Assembly: GCF_017305435.1 (NCBI RefSeq)
Contig: NZ_JAFKIP010000005.1
Span: 186,001-250,000 of the forward strand
Direction of reading: 5' to 3'
Length of the DNA: 64,000 nucleotides
DNA from: Microbacterium sp.
GTDB lineage: Bacteria > Actinomycetota > Actinomycetes > Actinomycetales > Microbacteriaceae
In this document: positions 21,926 through 30,903 of the stretch, piece after piece
Layout: each line of letters starts with the position of its first letter
How positions within the stretch are numbered: position 1 is the stretch's first letter
The notes under the pieces: model-generated
Told to the model about the DNA's origin: nothing
What the model saw: the letters and a program-made list of their open reading frames with translations, nothing else
Database searches by the model: none
Program-made: the position numbers and the translations under genes

Positions 21926-23269
21926 ATGACCCCGACCCAGGCTGAGAGCATCGCCGACCAGGCACGGGCCGCCGGCTGCCCGGTCGACCACGAGGCGCTG
22001 CGGGCCGCGATGACCGGGGGCGGCGCGGACGGCTCGGACCGCCATCACGGCTACGAGCCGTTCCAGATGAAGGACCCGTTCGTCGCCTACGCCGAGCTCC
22101 GCGCGCACGAGCCCGTCATGTACGACGAACGCATCGGCTACTGGGTCGTCAGCCGCCACGCCGACGTGAAGGCCGTGTTCGACGACTGGGAGACCTTCTC
22201 GAGCGAGAACGCTCAGGCGCCGGTGCGCGAACGCGGCGCCGAGGCATCCCGCATCATGAAGGAGGGTGGGTTCACGGCCTACTCCGGTCTCTCCGCTCGG
22301 ATCCCTCCGGACCACACGCGCCTCCGCGCGATCGCGCAGCGCGCTTTCACGCCGCGCCGGTACAAGGCGCTCGAGCCGACCATCCGCGAGAACACCCGTC
22401 GTGCGATCGAGCGCATGCTCGCCTCACCCGAACGGACCGGTGACTTCCTCGCCGACGTCGCCTTCGACATCCCCACGATCACGATCCTGACGTTGCTCGG
22501 CGTCGACCCCGAGATGGTCCCCACGTACAAGCGCTGGTCGGACTCGCGTGCCGCGATGACGTGGGGCGACCTCGGTGACGACGAGCAGCTGCCGCACGCG
22601 CACAACCTCGTCGAGTACTGGGCCGAATGCCAGCGCCTGGTCGCCGAGGCGCATGCGCGCATCGCGGCGGGGGATGCGGGCGACAACCTGATCTCCGACC
22701 TCGTCGCCGCGCAGCAGGACGGCGCGGAGATCACGGATCACGAGATCGCTTCGCTCTGCTACAGCCTGCTGTTCGCCGGGCACGAGACCACGACGACGCT
22801 GATCGCGAACTCGATCCGTGTGCTGCTGTCGCATCGCGAGCAGTGGGAGCGCATCGTCGCCGACCCGGTCCTGGTGCCGGGCGCGATCGACGAAGTGCTC
22901 CGCTACAGCGGCTCGATCGTCGCCTGGCGGCGCAAGGCCCTCGTGGATACCGAGATCGGCGGCGTCGCGATTCCGCAGGGTGCGGGAGTGCTGCTGCTCA
23001 TGGGCTCCGCGAATCGGGATGCCGACGTCTTCGCCGATCCGGACGCCTTCGACATCACCCGCGCCGATGCGCGCGGTCACCTGTCGTTCGGCTTCGGCAT
23101 CCACTACTGCCTGGGCAACATGCTCGCCAAGCTGCAGGACCGCATCGTGCTGGAGGAGACCATCGCGCTCGCGCCGACCCTGCGCCTGCAGGACGGCGCC
23201 GACATCGACTTCCGCGAGAACCTGTCGTTCCGCGTGCCCACCTCCGTCCCCGTCACCTGGGAGGCCTGA
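21926..23269 (+). CDS. creJ: Cytochrome P450, CreJ-like
   Basis: The 447-residue protein has the P450 landmarks: I-helix AGHETTTTL, ExxR in DEVLRYSGS, and the heme loop FGFGIHYCLGNMLAK with proximal Cys near residue 395. It is a soluble bacterial class I P450 that needs a ferredoxin and a reductase, both encoded downstream. In Corynebacterium glutamicum CreJ oxidises the alkyl group of phosphorylated alkylphenols; the collinear gene order here supports the same role. GAGGGAG precedes the ATG. The next gene begins one base after the stop. Confidence 0.85.
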   Translation: MTPTQAESIADQARAAGCPVDHEALRAAMTGGGADGSDRHHGYEPFQMKDPFVAYAELRAHEPVMYDERIGYWVVSRHADVKAVFDDWETFSSENAQAPVRERGAEASRIMKEGGFTAYSGLSARIPPDHTRLRAIAQRAFTPRRYKALEPTIRENTRRAIERMLASPERTGDFLADVAFDIPTITILTLLGVDPEMVPTYKRWSDSRAAMTWGDLGDDEQLPHAHNLVEYWAECQRLVAEAHARIAAGDAGDNLISDLVAAQQDGAEITDHEIASLCYSLLFAGHETTTTLIANSIRVLLSHREQWERIVADPVLVPGAIDEVLRYSGSIVAWRRKALVDTEIGGVAIPQGAGVLLLMGSANRDADVFADPDAFDITRADARGHLSFGFGIHYCLGNMLAKLQDRIVLEETIALAPTLRLQDGADIDFRENLSFRVPTSVPVTWEA

Positions 23270-23270
23270 C

Positions 23271-24338
23271 ATGAGCCTGTTCATCCGCTTCTTCGACGAG
23301 GCCGGCCCCGCAGCCATCGAGGACCTCGGCGGCAAGTGCGCGTCGCTCGTGAACCTGACGGACGCGGGGATGCCGGTGCCCCCCGGCTTCGCCGTGACGA
23401 CGGCGGCGTACACGGCGTTCGTCGAGCTGTCCGGCATCTCGGACGAGATCCATGCGCTGCTCTCCGGACTCGACGCCGACGACGTCACGCAGGTCGACGA
23501 GGTGTCGGCGCGGATCCGCGACCTGATGGTCTCGCGGCCGGTGCCGGACGAGATCCACGCCGAGTTCGACGAGGCCTATGCCGCGCTCCAGGCGCGCTTC
23601 AGCGAACCGCAGCCGGTCGCCGTCCGTTCGTCCGCGACGGCCGAAGACCTGCCCGACGCGAGCTTCGCCGGTCAGCAGGACACCTATCTGTGGCTGAACG
23701 GGCGTGCCGCGGTGGCTGAGCACGTCCGCCGCTGCTGGGCGTCGCTCTACACGTCCCGCGCGATCGTCTACCGCCTGAAGGCGGGGATCCCCGACGAGGG
23801 GCTCTCGATGGCCGTCGCGGTGCAGAAGATGGTCGACGCGCGGTGCGCGGGGGTCGCGATGACCCTCGACCCGTCGAACGGGGACCGCTCGACGATCGTC
23901 ATCGACGCGGCGTGGGGACTCGGCGAGACGGTCGTCTCGGGGACCGTCACGCCCGACAACCTGCACGTCGACAAAGTGATGCTCGCCGTCAGCGCGGAGC
24001 ACATCGGCGACAAGCACATCGAGCTGGTGCCCGACGGCACCGGCGGCGTCGCCGAACGCGAGGTCGAACCCGAGCGGCGAGGCATCCGATGCCTCAGCGA
24101 CGCCGAAGTGCGCCGCATCGCCGAGATCGCGAAGCGGGCCGAGAAGCACTTCGGATCGCCCCAGGACATCGAGTGGGCGATCGACCGCGCGCTGCCCGAG
24201 GGCGAGAACCTGCTGCTGCTGCAATCGCGCCCCGAGACGGTCTGGGCGGCGAAAGCGGCCGAGGCTCCCGCCACGACGACGTCGGGCTTCGGCATCGACA
24301 GCATCACCCGCTCGCTCATGGCCCAGATCGGCCGCTGA
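23271..24338 (+). CDS. creI: PEP/pyruvate-binding subunit of a split PEP-synthase-like enzyme, CreI-like
   Basis: The 355-residue protein is the N-terminal ATP-grasp half of PEP synthase (PPDK_N): LGGKCASLVNLTDAG and PVPPGFAVTTAAY at the start, PVAVRSSATAEDLPDASFAG in the nucleotide-binding region, and GLGETVVSG and LLLLQSRPETVW at the end. It lacks the mobile phosphohistidine domain, which the next gene supplies. In phenylphosphate synthase and in CreHI such split enzymes use ATP to phosphorylate a phenolic hydroxyl. The letter assignment (I, not H) rests on gene order. Confidence 0.8.
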   Translation: MSLFIRFFDEAGPAAIEDLGGKCASLVNLTDAGMPVPPGFAVTTAAYTAFVELSGISDEIHALLSGLDADDVTQVDEVSARIRDLMVSRPVPDEIHAEFDEAYAALQARFSEPQPVAVRSSATAEDLPDASFAGQQDTYLWLNGRAAVAEHVRRCWASLYTSRAIVYRLKAGIPDEGLSMAVAVQKMVDARCAGVAMTLDPSNGDRSTIVIDAAWGLGETVVSGTVTPDNLHVDKVMLAVSAEHIGDKHIELVPDGTGGVAEREVEPERRGIRCLSDAEVRRIAEIAKRAEKHFGSPQDIEWAIDRALPEGENLLLLQSRPETVWAAKAAEAPATTTSGFGIDSITRSLMAQIGR

Positions 24339-24416
24339 CCGCCAGACCGGCCAGACCGCCAGACCCGCACGACCCGAATCGCGCACCACCACCCGAATAC
24401 ACCCGAAAGGCACGAC

Positions 24417-26264
24417 ATGTCACAGGCGACCACTGTCACCGAGAGCCCGGCCGTCGGCCGCAGCTCCTTCCCGAGCCCTTACGAGCTGGCCGCCCCCGCG
24501 GGCGCGGAGGGTTGGCAGGATCTCTACGCCTACAACCTGGTCTTCCAGCAGAACCGACGCGATGTCGAGGAGCGGAAGTTCTGGTTCTGCGACAGTCAGC
24601 ACTGGCCGACGGTCACGAAGCCGTTCGAGACGATCGGCTTCGAGTTCGCGGTCGGATGCCTCGGCCAGTACAACGCGCGTCAGCTGCTGATCCCGACCGC
24701 CAACGGCATCGAGTACCGCATCCACAACGGGTACGTGTTCATGTCGCCGGTCGCCGTCGACCCCGAGCACATCGAGGCCCGCGTGCCGCAGTTCATGCAG
24801 CGCGCCGGTCACTACTTCCAGAACTGGGAGAACCTGCTCGAGAACTGGCACGTGAAGCTCAAGGGCACGATCGCCGAGCTCGAGGCGCTCGATTTCTCGG
24901 CGCTGCCCGACGTGATCCCCGTCGACGACGTGCTCTCGGGCAAGGGCGTGGGGCCCGCCAGCGAGCTGCTGGAGAACTACGACCGGCTCATCACGCTCGC
25001 CTACCGCGCGTGGCAGTACCACTTCGAGTTCCTGAACCTCGGCTACGTCGCCTACCTCGACCTCTTCATGTTCTGCAAGGAGGTCTTCCCGCGGATCTCC
25101 GACCTCGCCATCGCCACGATGGTGCAGGGCGTCGACATGGAGCTGTTCCGTCCCGACGACGAGCTGAAGAAACTCGCGAAGATCGCGGTGCGTGACGACC
25201 TCGTGAGCCTGTTCGCGGATGTGTCGGATGCCGAGGCCACCCTTGCGGCCATCGGCGCCCACCCCGCCGGCGCCGAGTTCATCTCCACCTGGCAGGACGC
25301 GCAGGACCCCTGGTTCAACTTCACGACCGGCAACGGCTTCTACGCCCACGACGAGTACTGGCGCGACAACCCGAGCCAACCGCTCGCGTTCGTCAAGGGC
25401 TACATCGACCGCCTGCTCTCCGGCGCCGACATCGACCGTCACGTCGACGAGCTCGTCGCGGAGCGCGACCGGATCACGGAGGAGTACGCCGAGCTGCTCT
25501 CGGGCGAGACGCTCGAGACCTTCCGCGGCAAGCTGGGCCTCGCTCGAACGGTGTACCCGTACGTCGAGAACCACAACTTCTACATCGAGCACTGGACGAT
25601 GGGCGTGTTCTGGCGCAAGGCGCGCCAGCTCTCCGCCGTGCTGCACGGAGCGGGCTTCTGGACGCAGCCGCAGGACATGTTCTACCTGCGCCGCGACGAG
25701 GTGCGCGAAGCGCTGTTCGACTACGTCAACGGCTGGATGGTCGGTGCCCCGGCCATCGGTCCCGACTACTGGCCCGACGAGGTCGAGCGTCGCCGGGGCA
25801 TCGTCGCGGCCCTCCAGACCGAGCGTCCGCAGCCCGCGCTGAACACGCCGCCGGCGGTGATCACGGAGCCCTTCACCCTCATGCTCTGGGGCATCACCGA
25901 CGACCAGATCGCCAACTGGCTGGGCAAGGGCGACGTCCCCGAGGGCACCCTGAAGGGGATGGCCGCGTCTCCCGGCGTCGCCGAGGGCCCCGCCCGGGTC
26001 ATCTCGAGCGCCGAACAGCTCTCCGAGGTGCAGGACGGCGAGATCCTGGTCGCCCCCGTCACCGCGCCCAGCTGGGGGCCGATCTTCGGCAAGATCCGGG
26101 CCACGGTCACCGACATCGGCGGCATGATGAGCCACGCCGCCATCGTGTGCCGCGAGTACGGCATGCCCGCCGTGACCGGCACCGGAACGGCGTCCGTCGA
26201 GATCCGCACCGGCATGCGGGTGCGCGTCGACGGCCACCACGGCACCGTGACGATCCTCGACTGA
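24417..26264 (+). CDS. creH: PEP-utilising mobile (phosphohistidine) subunit, CreH-like
   Basis: The 615-residue protein ends in a PEP-utilising swivelling domain with GGMMSHAAIVCREYGMPAVT; His near residue 573 is the phosphoacceptor. The preceding ~500 residues are a helical domain without similarity to the PEP-binding barrel of true PEP synthases, consistent with binding an aromatic acceptor. Together with the upstream subunit it would phosphorylate alkylphenols, the first step of the cre pathway. A 78-base gap with a suitable GAAAGG before the ATG separates the two genes. A true PEP synthase is unlikely because the PEP-binding TIM barrel is missing. Confidence 0.8.
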   Translation: MSQATTVTESPAVGRSSFPSPYELAAPAGAEGWQDLYAYNLVFQQNRRDVEERKFWFCDSQHWPTVTKPFETIGFEFAVGCLGQYNARQLLIPTANGIEYRIHNGYVFMSPVAVDPEHIEARVPQFMQRAGHYFQNWENLLENWHVKLKGTIAELEALDFSALPDVIPVDDVLSGKGVGPASELLENYDRLITLAYRAWQYHFEFLNLGYVAYLDLFMFCKEVFPRISDLAIATMVQGVDMELFRPDDELKKLAKIAVRDDLVSLFADVSDAEATLAAIGAHPAGAEFISTWQDAQDPWFNFTTGNGFYAHDEYWRDNPSQPLAFVKGYIDRLLSGADIDRHVDELVAERDRITEEYAELLSGETLETFRGKLGLARTVYPYVENHNFYIEHWTMGVFWRKARQLSAVLHGAGFWTQPQDMFYLRRDEVREALFDYVNGWMVGAPAIGPDYWPDEVERRRGIVAALQTERPQPALNTPPAVITEPFTLMLWGITDDQIANWLGKGDVPEGTLKGMAASPGVAEGPARVISSAEQLSEVQDGEILVAPVTAPSWGPIFGKIRATVTDIGGMMSHAAIVCREYGMPAVTGTGTASVEIRTGMRVRVDGHHGTVTILD

Positions 26265-26274
26265 CGGGACGGCG

Positions 26275-27030
26275 ATGACGAACGAGAAGACGGCGCGCAC
26301 GGTCGTGATCACCGGGGGCGCCCAGGGCCTCGGGCGGGCCTTCGCCGATGCCTTCGCGGCGGCGGGGGATCTCGTCGTCGTCGCCGACATCGATGCGGCG
26401 GGCGCGGCCCGCGCGGCGACCGAGATCGAGGCCGCAGGCGGCCGGGCGATCGCCGTCCCCGTGGATGTCACGGATGCCTCGTCGGCCCGCGCGCTCGCCG
26501 AGGCCGCCGACGCGGCGGGGGCCGGAGGCATCCACGTCATCGTGAACAACGCCGCGATCTACGCGACACTCACCCGCGCGCCGTTCGACGAGATCGACGA
26601 GCCCGAGTGGGACCGCGTGATGGCCGTCAATCTCAAAGGCCCGTGGCAGGTCGTCAAGGCGGCATCGCCGTACCTCGGCGACGGTGCGCGGATCGTGAAC
26701 GTCTCGTCGGCCACCGTCATGAGCGGCTCCGCCCAGTGGGCGCACTATGTCGCCAGCAAAGCCGGAGTGATCGGCCTCACCCGCGTGCTCGCGAAAGAAC
26801 TCGGTGCCCGAGGCGTCACGGTCAACGCGGTCGCACCCGGTTTCACCCTCACCGAGGCGAGTCTGGGGCTGATCCCGGATGCCGCGCAGTACGGCGTCGA
26901 CCGAGGCGCGATCGCGCGGGCCATCGAGCCCGTCGACATCGTCGGTGCGGTGATGTTCCTGGCCGGACCGGCATCGGGGTTCGTGACCGGACAGACCCTC
27001 GTCGTCGACGGCGGCCGCCAGTTCCTCTGA
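26275..27030 (+). CDS. creG: SDR alcohol dehydrogenase, CreG-like
   Basis: The 251-residue classical SDR has the cofactor motif TGGAQGLG (residues 13-20), NNAAIY, catalytic Ser in NVSSATVMSG and the YVASK (YxxxK) pair. It most likely oxidises the 4-hydroxybenzyl-alcohol-type product to the aldehyde with NAD+. This follows from its place between the phosphorylating enzyme and the ferredoxin, where CreG sits in Corynebacterium. It starts 10 bases after the stop of the previous gene. Confidence 0.83.
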   Translation: MTNEKTARTVVITGGAQGLGRAFADAFAAAGDLVVVADIDAAGAARAATEIEAAGGRAIAVPVDVTDASSARALAEAADAAGAGGIHVIVNNAAIYATLTRAPFDEIDEPEWDRVMAVNLKGPWQVVKAASPYLGDGARIVNVSSATVMSGSAQWAHYVASKAGVIGLTRVLAKELGARGVTVNAVAPGFTLTEASLGLIPDAAQYGVDRGAIARAIEPVDIVGAVMFLAGPASGFVTGQTLVVDGGRQFL

Positions 27031-27084
27031 ATCCCGCCCCACGCACCGAACCCGCACCACCCGCGCCCACCCAGGAGAGAGCAG

Positions 27085-27405
27085 ATGAGCACCGTCGTCT
27101 ACACCGCCTTCGACGGCACCGTCACGACCATCGCCGGCCGCGTCGGCGACTCGGTCATGGAGACCGCCGTCCGGAACGGGGTCCCCGGCATCGTCGGCGA
27201 GTGCGGCGGCAGCCTGTCGTGCGCCACCTGCCACGTGTTCGCGGCGCCGGCCACGTTCGCCGAGGTGGGCGGGCCGGGTGACCTCGAGGACGAGATGCTC
27301 TACGGCACCGCCGTCGACCGTGAGGACACCTCGCGTCTGTCGTGCCAGATCGCCCTGACGGAGGGGTGCGAGTACCACGTGACCACCCCGAGGGAGCAGT
27401 TGTGA
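27085..27405 (+). CDS. creF: [2Fe-2S] ferredoxin, CreF-like
   Basis: The 106-residue protein has the adrenodoxin/putidaredoxin cluster ligands Cys40, Cys46, Cys49 and Cys87 (ECGGSLSCATC and LSCQ), spaced C-x5-C-x2-C-x37-C. Such ferredoxins carry electrons from a flavoprotein reductase to a class I P450. An AGGAGAGA Shine-Dalgarno precedes the ATG. The TGA overlaps the GTG of the reductase gene. Confidence 0.92.
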   Translation: MSTVVYTAFDGTVTTIAGRVGDSVMETAVRNGVPGIVGECGGSLSCATCHVFAAPATFAEVGGPGDLEDEMLYGTAVDREDTSRLSCQIALTEGCEYHVTTPREQL

Positions 27406-28730
27406 GCCCCGCGGTGACCGGCGGGCCGATCCTGATCGTCGGCGCCTGCCAAGCGGGCGTGCAGTTGGCCGCGACGCTCCGCGAGCGGGGCGAGCTCGCC
27501 CCCATCACCCTCATCGGCGACGAGGCCCATCGCCCGTATCAGCGCCCGCCGCTGTCGAAGGGATGGATCAAGGGCGAGCTCGAAGCAGACGACGTCATCC
27601 TGCGGACGCGGGAATGGTTCGCCGACCGAGACATCGAGCTGATCACCGGCGACCGCGTCGTCACGGTCCATCGGACGGGAGAGGCAGGCGTCGCGACCAC
27701 CGAGGGCGGTCGGGCGCTCGCCTTCGAGCGGCTCGCGCTCACGACCGGCGCGGCCGCGCGCCGACTGCTCCTCGAGGGCACCGACTATCAGGGCGTGCGC
27801 TACCTGCGCGATGCCGATGACGCGATCGATCTGCGCGGGATCTTCCCTGCCGTCGAGAGCATCGTCGTGATCGGGGGCGGCTTCATCGGCCTCGAGGTCG
27901 CCGCTGTCGCGCGGGGGCTCGGCAAGAGCGTGACCGTGCTCGAGGCGGCTCCGCGCCTTGTCGGCCGGGTCGTGGCGGAGGAGACGAGCGCGTTCTACCT
28001 CGCTGCCCACCGCCGCAGGGGCACGCGCGTCGTCCTGGATGCCCGCATCGCATGCATCGTCGGTGAGGACGGCCACGTCGCGGGCGAACGAGGCCGCGTC
28101 ACGGGAGTCCAGCTCGAGAGCGGGGAGGTGATCCCGGCGGACCTCGTCGTCATCGGCATCGGCGTCGTGCCGCGCACCGAGCTCGCGGATCAGCTGGGAC
28201 TCGAGGTCGCCGCCGGCATCGTCGTCGACGAAGCATGCCGAGCCTCGGACGGGCGCACGGTCGCCGCCGGCGACTGCGCGATCATGCCGAACCCGTATGC
28301 GCTCGGAGTCGCGGGGCTCGTGCGCATCGAGAGCGTGAACAACGCGCTCGAGCAGGCGAAGATCGCGGCCGCCACCCTCATGGGAGAAGAGGCCGCCTAC
28401 CGCTCGGTGCCGTGGTTCTGGTCGGATCAGTCGGACCTGAAGCTGCAGATCGCGGGTCTGTCGACCGGATACGACGACGTCGTCGTGCGCGGAGACGTCG
28501 ACGCTGAGAAGTTCGCCGTCCTCTACTACCGCGCCGGTCGGCTCATCGCCGCCGACTGCGTGAACCAACCGGTCGAGTTCCTCACGGTGCGCTCCGCCAT
28601 CGCCAAGGGGCTGACCATCCCGGCGGCGGCGGCCGCGGACACCTCCGTCCCCCTCAAGCAGTCCGTCGTCGACGCGGCGCCCGCACCCGACGTCGCATCC
28701 TCCCTCGCCCGAGCATCGGAGCCGGTATGA
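27402..28730 (+). CDS. creE: FAD-dependent ferredoxin reductase, CreE-like
   Basis: The 442-residue protein has an N-terminal FAD motif (ILIVGACQAGVQLA, with the usual GxGxxG relaxed to GACQAG), PYQRPPLSKGW, and a second Rossmann motif for NAD(P)H, VVIGGGFIGLEVAA. Near the C-terminus it has AAGDCAIMPNPY. This is the putidaredoxin-reductase family. It starts at a GTG overlapping the ferredoxin stop (GTGA), and its own stop overlaps the HD gene ATG. It would reduce the upstream ferredoxin for the P450. In the first FAD motif the second Gly is Cys, worth noting. Confidence 0.9.
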   Translation: MSPAVTGGPILIVGACQAGVQLAATLRERGELAPITLIGDEAHRPYQRPPLSKGWIKGELEADDVILRTREWFADRDIELITGDRVVTVHRTGEAGVATTEGGRALAFERLALTTGAAARRLLLEGTDYQGVRYLRDADDAIDLRGIFPAVESIVVIGGGFIGLEVAAVARGLGKSVTVLEAAPRLVGRVVAEETSAFYLAAHRRRGTRVVLDARIACIVGEDGHVAGERGRVTGVQLESGEVIPADLVVIGIGVVPRTELADQLGLEVAAGIVVDEACRASDGRTVAAGDCAIMPNPYALGVAGLVRIESVNNALEQAKIAAATLMGEEAAYRSVPWFWSDQSDLKLQIAGLSTGYDDVVVRGDVDAEKFAVLYYRAGRLIAADCVNQPVEFLTVRSAIAKGLTIPAAAAADTSVPLKQSVVDAAPAPDVASSLARASEPV

Positions 28731-29371
28731 CCCTTCCCGCGCTGAGTCCCGTCGACACCTCGCCGATCGCGGCGGCGGCCGGATGCGACGATCTCGACCC
28801 GCTGTGGCGGGCGATCGTCACCGAGTCGCGGGCGCGATCGAATGACATCCACCTCCCCATCTCTTTCGCGTTCGCCGAGCGGCTGTGTGACGCGTACCCC
28901 GCGGCCGACGCGCTCGTCGTCCGCGTGGCGATCCTGCTGCACGACACCGGCTGGGCACGGGTCGACGAGTCCAAGATCGTGTCCGAAGGCTTCACGGGTG
29001 ATTGGCGTAAAGCCGACATCCGCTTCGAGCACGAGCGTCACGGCTGCGACATCGCTCGAGAGGTGCTGCCGGGGCTCGGGTACGACGAGGATTTCGTCAC
29101 GCGCGTCACCGACATCATCGACGGTCACGACACCCGCCCCGTCTCGCGCTCGCTGGAAGATTCGCTCGTGCGCGATGCCGACCGGCTCTGGCGGTTCACG
29201 CCCACCGGGATCGCCCTGGCCTCGGGCTGGTTCTCGCTCACGCCGGCCGAGTACACCCGGCGCCTCCGTCTCGAGATCGTTCCCGAACTGCTCACCGATG
29301 CGGCGGTGCAGATGGCCGAAGCCGACCTCGCCCGGTCGGAGGCGCTGCTGAAGACGGACCTGTTGACGTGA
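28727..29371 (+). CDS. creD: HD-domain phosphohydrolase, CreD-like
   Basis: The 214-residue protein has an HD-domain metal site: VAILLHDTGW, HERHGCDIA and IIDGHDTRP, followed by VRDADRLWRFTPTG and GWFSLTPAE. In the cre pathway CreD removes the phosphate after the alkyl carbon has been oxidised; position and phosphohydrolase-type motifs both fit. I am not sure which fold the characterised CreD has, so the symbol rests on collinearity. It overlaps its neighbours at both ends (ATGA and GTGA). A paralogue lies at 20252-20944. Confidence 0.7.
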   Translation: MTLPALSPVDTSPIAAAAGCDDLDPLWRAIVTESRARSNDIHLPISFAFAERLCDAYPAADALVVRVAILLHDTGWARVDESKIVSEGFTGDWRKADIRFEHERHGCDIAREVLPGLGYDEDFVTRVTDIIDGHDTRPVSRSLEDSLVRDADRLWRFTPTGIALASGWFSLTPAEYTRRLRLEIVPELLTDAAVQMAEADLARSEALLKTDLLT

Positions 29372-30879
29372 TCGACGCAGCAACGGCCCACGAGGCATCC
29401 ACGATGCGCGATTCCCACGAGCACGCCGCCGCGCGGCTGCCGTACCGGCACGTCCACGACTTCCTCATCGGCGGTGACGCCCGACCCGCCGATGGGGAGG
29501 CACGCACGCCCGTCGTCGATCCGGCCACGGGGGTGGCCTGGGGCTCGGTGCCCGACGCGGACGGCGCAATGGTGGATGCCGCGGTCGCGGCCGCGCGCGG
29601 CGCCTTGCCGGGGTGGGCGACGACGCCGCCGTCGGAGCGCGCATCGGCCCTCCGCCGGATGGCCGATGCCGTGGAGCGGCGGGCCGAGCTGCTGGCGATC
29701 ACGAACTCGCTCGAGAACGGGTCGCCCCTCGCCGAGACCGGCGGCGCCGCGGCGAACGCCGCCGGCATCCTGCGCGTGTTCGCGGACATGGCCTGGTTCC
29801 TCGAACGGTCCGATGTTCGCGTCTTTCCGAACGGTGCGGACGAGACGGTGGTCGCGCGCGACCCGATCGGTGTCTGTGCCCTGATCGCACCGTGGAACTT
29901 CCCGATCAACCTCGTCGTGATCAAGCTCGCGCCGGCGCTGCTGGCCGGATGCACCGTCGTGCTGAAGCCCGCCCCCACCACGCCGCTGTCGATCCGCTTC
30001 CTCGTCGAGGCAGCGGCCGAGGCGGGCATTCCCGCCGGCGTCGTCAATCTCGTCACGGGCGGCGCAGAGACGGGTGACGCCCTCGTGCGCCATCCCGACG
30101 TCGACAAGGTCGCCTTCACGGGCTCGACGCCCGTGGGGCGGAGGATCGCGGCGATCTGCGGAGAGCTGCTGCGACCGGTCACCCTCGAACTGGGCGGGAA
30201 GTCATCGGCCATCGTGCTGCCGGACGCCGATCTGGATGCGATGTCGAGGATCCTCGTGCGCAGCTGCCTGCGCAACACCGGTCAGACCTGCTACATCTCG
30301 ACGCGGATCATCGCGACCGAGGCCAACTACGACGCCGTCGTCGAGATGGCGGCCGCGACCGTCGGTGCCGCCCGGCTCGGCGACCCGCTGGACCCGGAGA
30401 CCGTGTTCGGCCCGCTCGCCTCGTACGCACAGCGCGATCGTGTGCGCGGGTACGTGCGCTCCGGCATCGCCGAAGGGGCGCGCGTGGTGAGCGGCGGCGA
30501 CGTCCCGGCGCCGTTCCCCGAGGGTGCCTTCCTCGTGCCGACCGTCTTCGCCGACGTGCGTCCCGACATGACGATCGCGCGCGAGGAGATCTTCGGTCCC
30601 GTCCTGACGATCCTCCGGGCGGAGTCTGTCGATGAGGCCGTCGCGATCGCCGACGACACCCCGTTCGGGCTCGGCGGAATCGTCTTCGGGCGCGACGAGG
30701 ATGCCGCCTTCGACGTGGCCCGCCGCATCGACACCGGCTCGATCGGCATCAACTTCTTCGCGTCGAACCATCACGCGCCGTTCGGCGGACGCCACGACTC
30801 CGGGCTCGGGGTCGAGTACGGCATCGAAGGGCTGTCGGCGTATCTCACGCCGCAGTCCGTCCATCGCCGCCGCCGCTGA
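29368..30879 (+). CDS. creC: Aldehyde dehydrogenase, CreC-like
   Basis: The 503-residue protein has all ALDH landmarks: IAPWNFPINLV, FTGSTPVGRRI, catalytic Glu in LELGGKSSA, catalytic Cys in NTGQTCYIST and EEIFGPVLTI. It would oxidise the aromatic aldehyde to the acid (4-hydroxybenzoate if the substrate is 4-cresol). The GTG at 29368 overlaps the upstream stop; an ATG at 29404 is an alternative start 12 residues in. It is the last gene of the cluster. No 4-hydroxybenzoate hydroxylase or ring-cleavage genes are in the window. Confidence 0.88.
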   Translation: MIDAATAHEASTMRDSHEHAAARLPYRHVHDFLIGGDARPADGEARTPVVDPATGVAWGSVPDADGAMVDAAVAAARGALPGWATTPPSERASALRRMADAVERRAELLAITNSLENGSPLAETGGAAANAAGILRVFADMAWFLERSDVRVFPNGADETVVARDPIGVCALIAPWNFPINLVVIKLAPALLAGCTVVLKPAPTTPLSIRFLVEAAAEAGIPAGVVNLVTGGAETGDALVRHPDVDKVAFTGSTPVGRRIAAICGELLRPVTLELGGKSSAIVLPDADLDAMSRILVRSCLRNTGQTCYISTRIIATEANYDAVVEMAAATVGAARLGDPLDPETVFGPLASYAQRDRVRGYVRSGIAEGARVVSGGDVPAPFPEGAFLVPTVFADVRPDMTIAREEIFGPVLTILRAESVDEAVAIADDTPFGLGGIVFGRDEDAAFDVARRIDTGSIGINFFASNHHAPFGGRHDSGLGVEYGIEGLSAYLTPQSVHRRRR

Positions 30880-30903
30880 GGGCGTGGACTCCGGGCCGGC
30901 CGG

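Noticed and set aside
24417-26264. Bona fide phosphoenolpyruvate synthase
   Set aside because: The PEP-binding TIM barrel is missing from both subunits; the context and gene order fit the CreH/CreI phenol-phosphorylating type.
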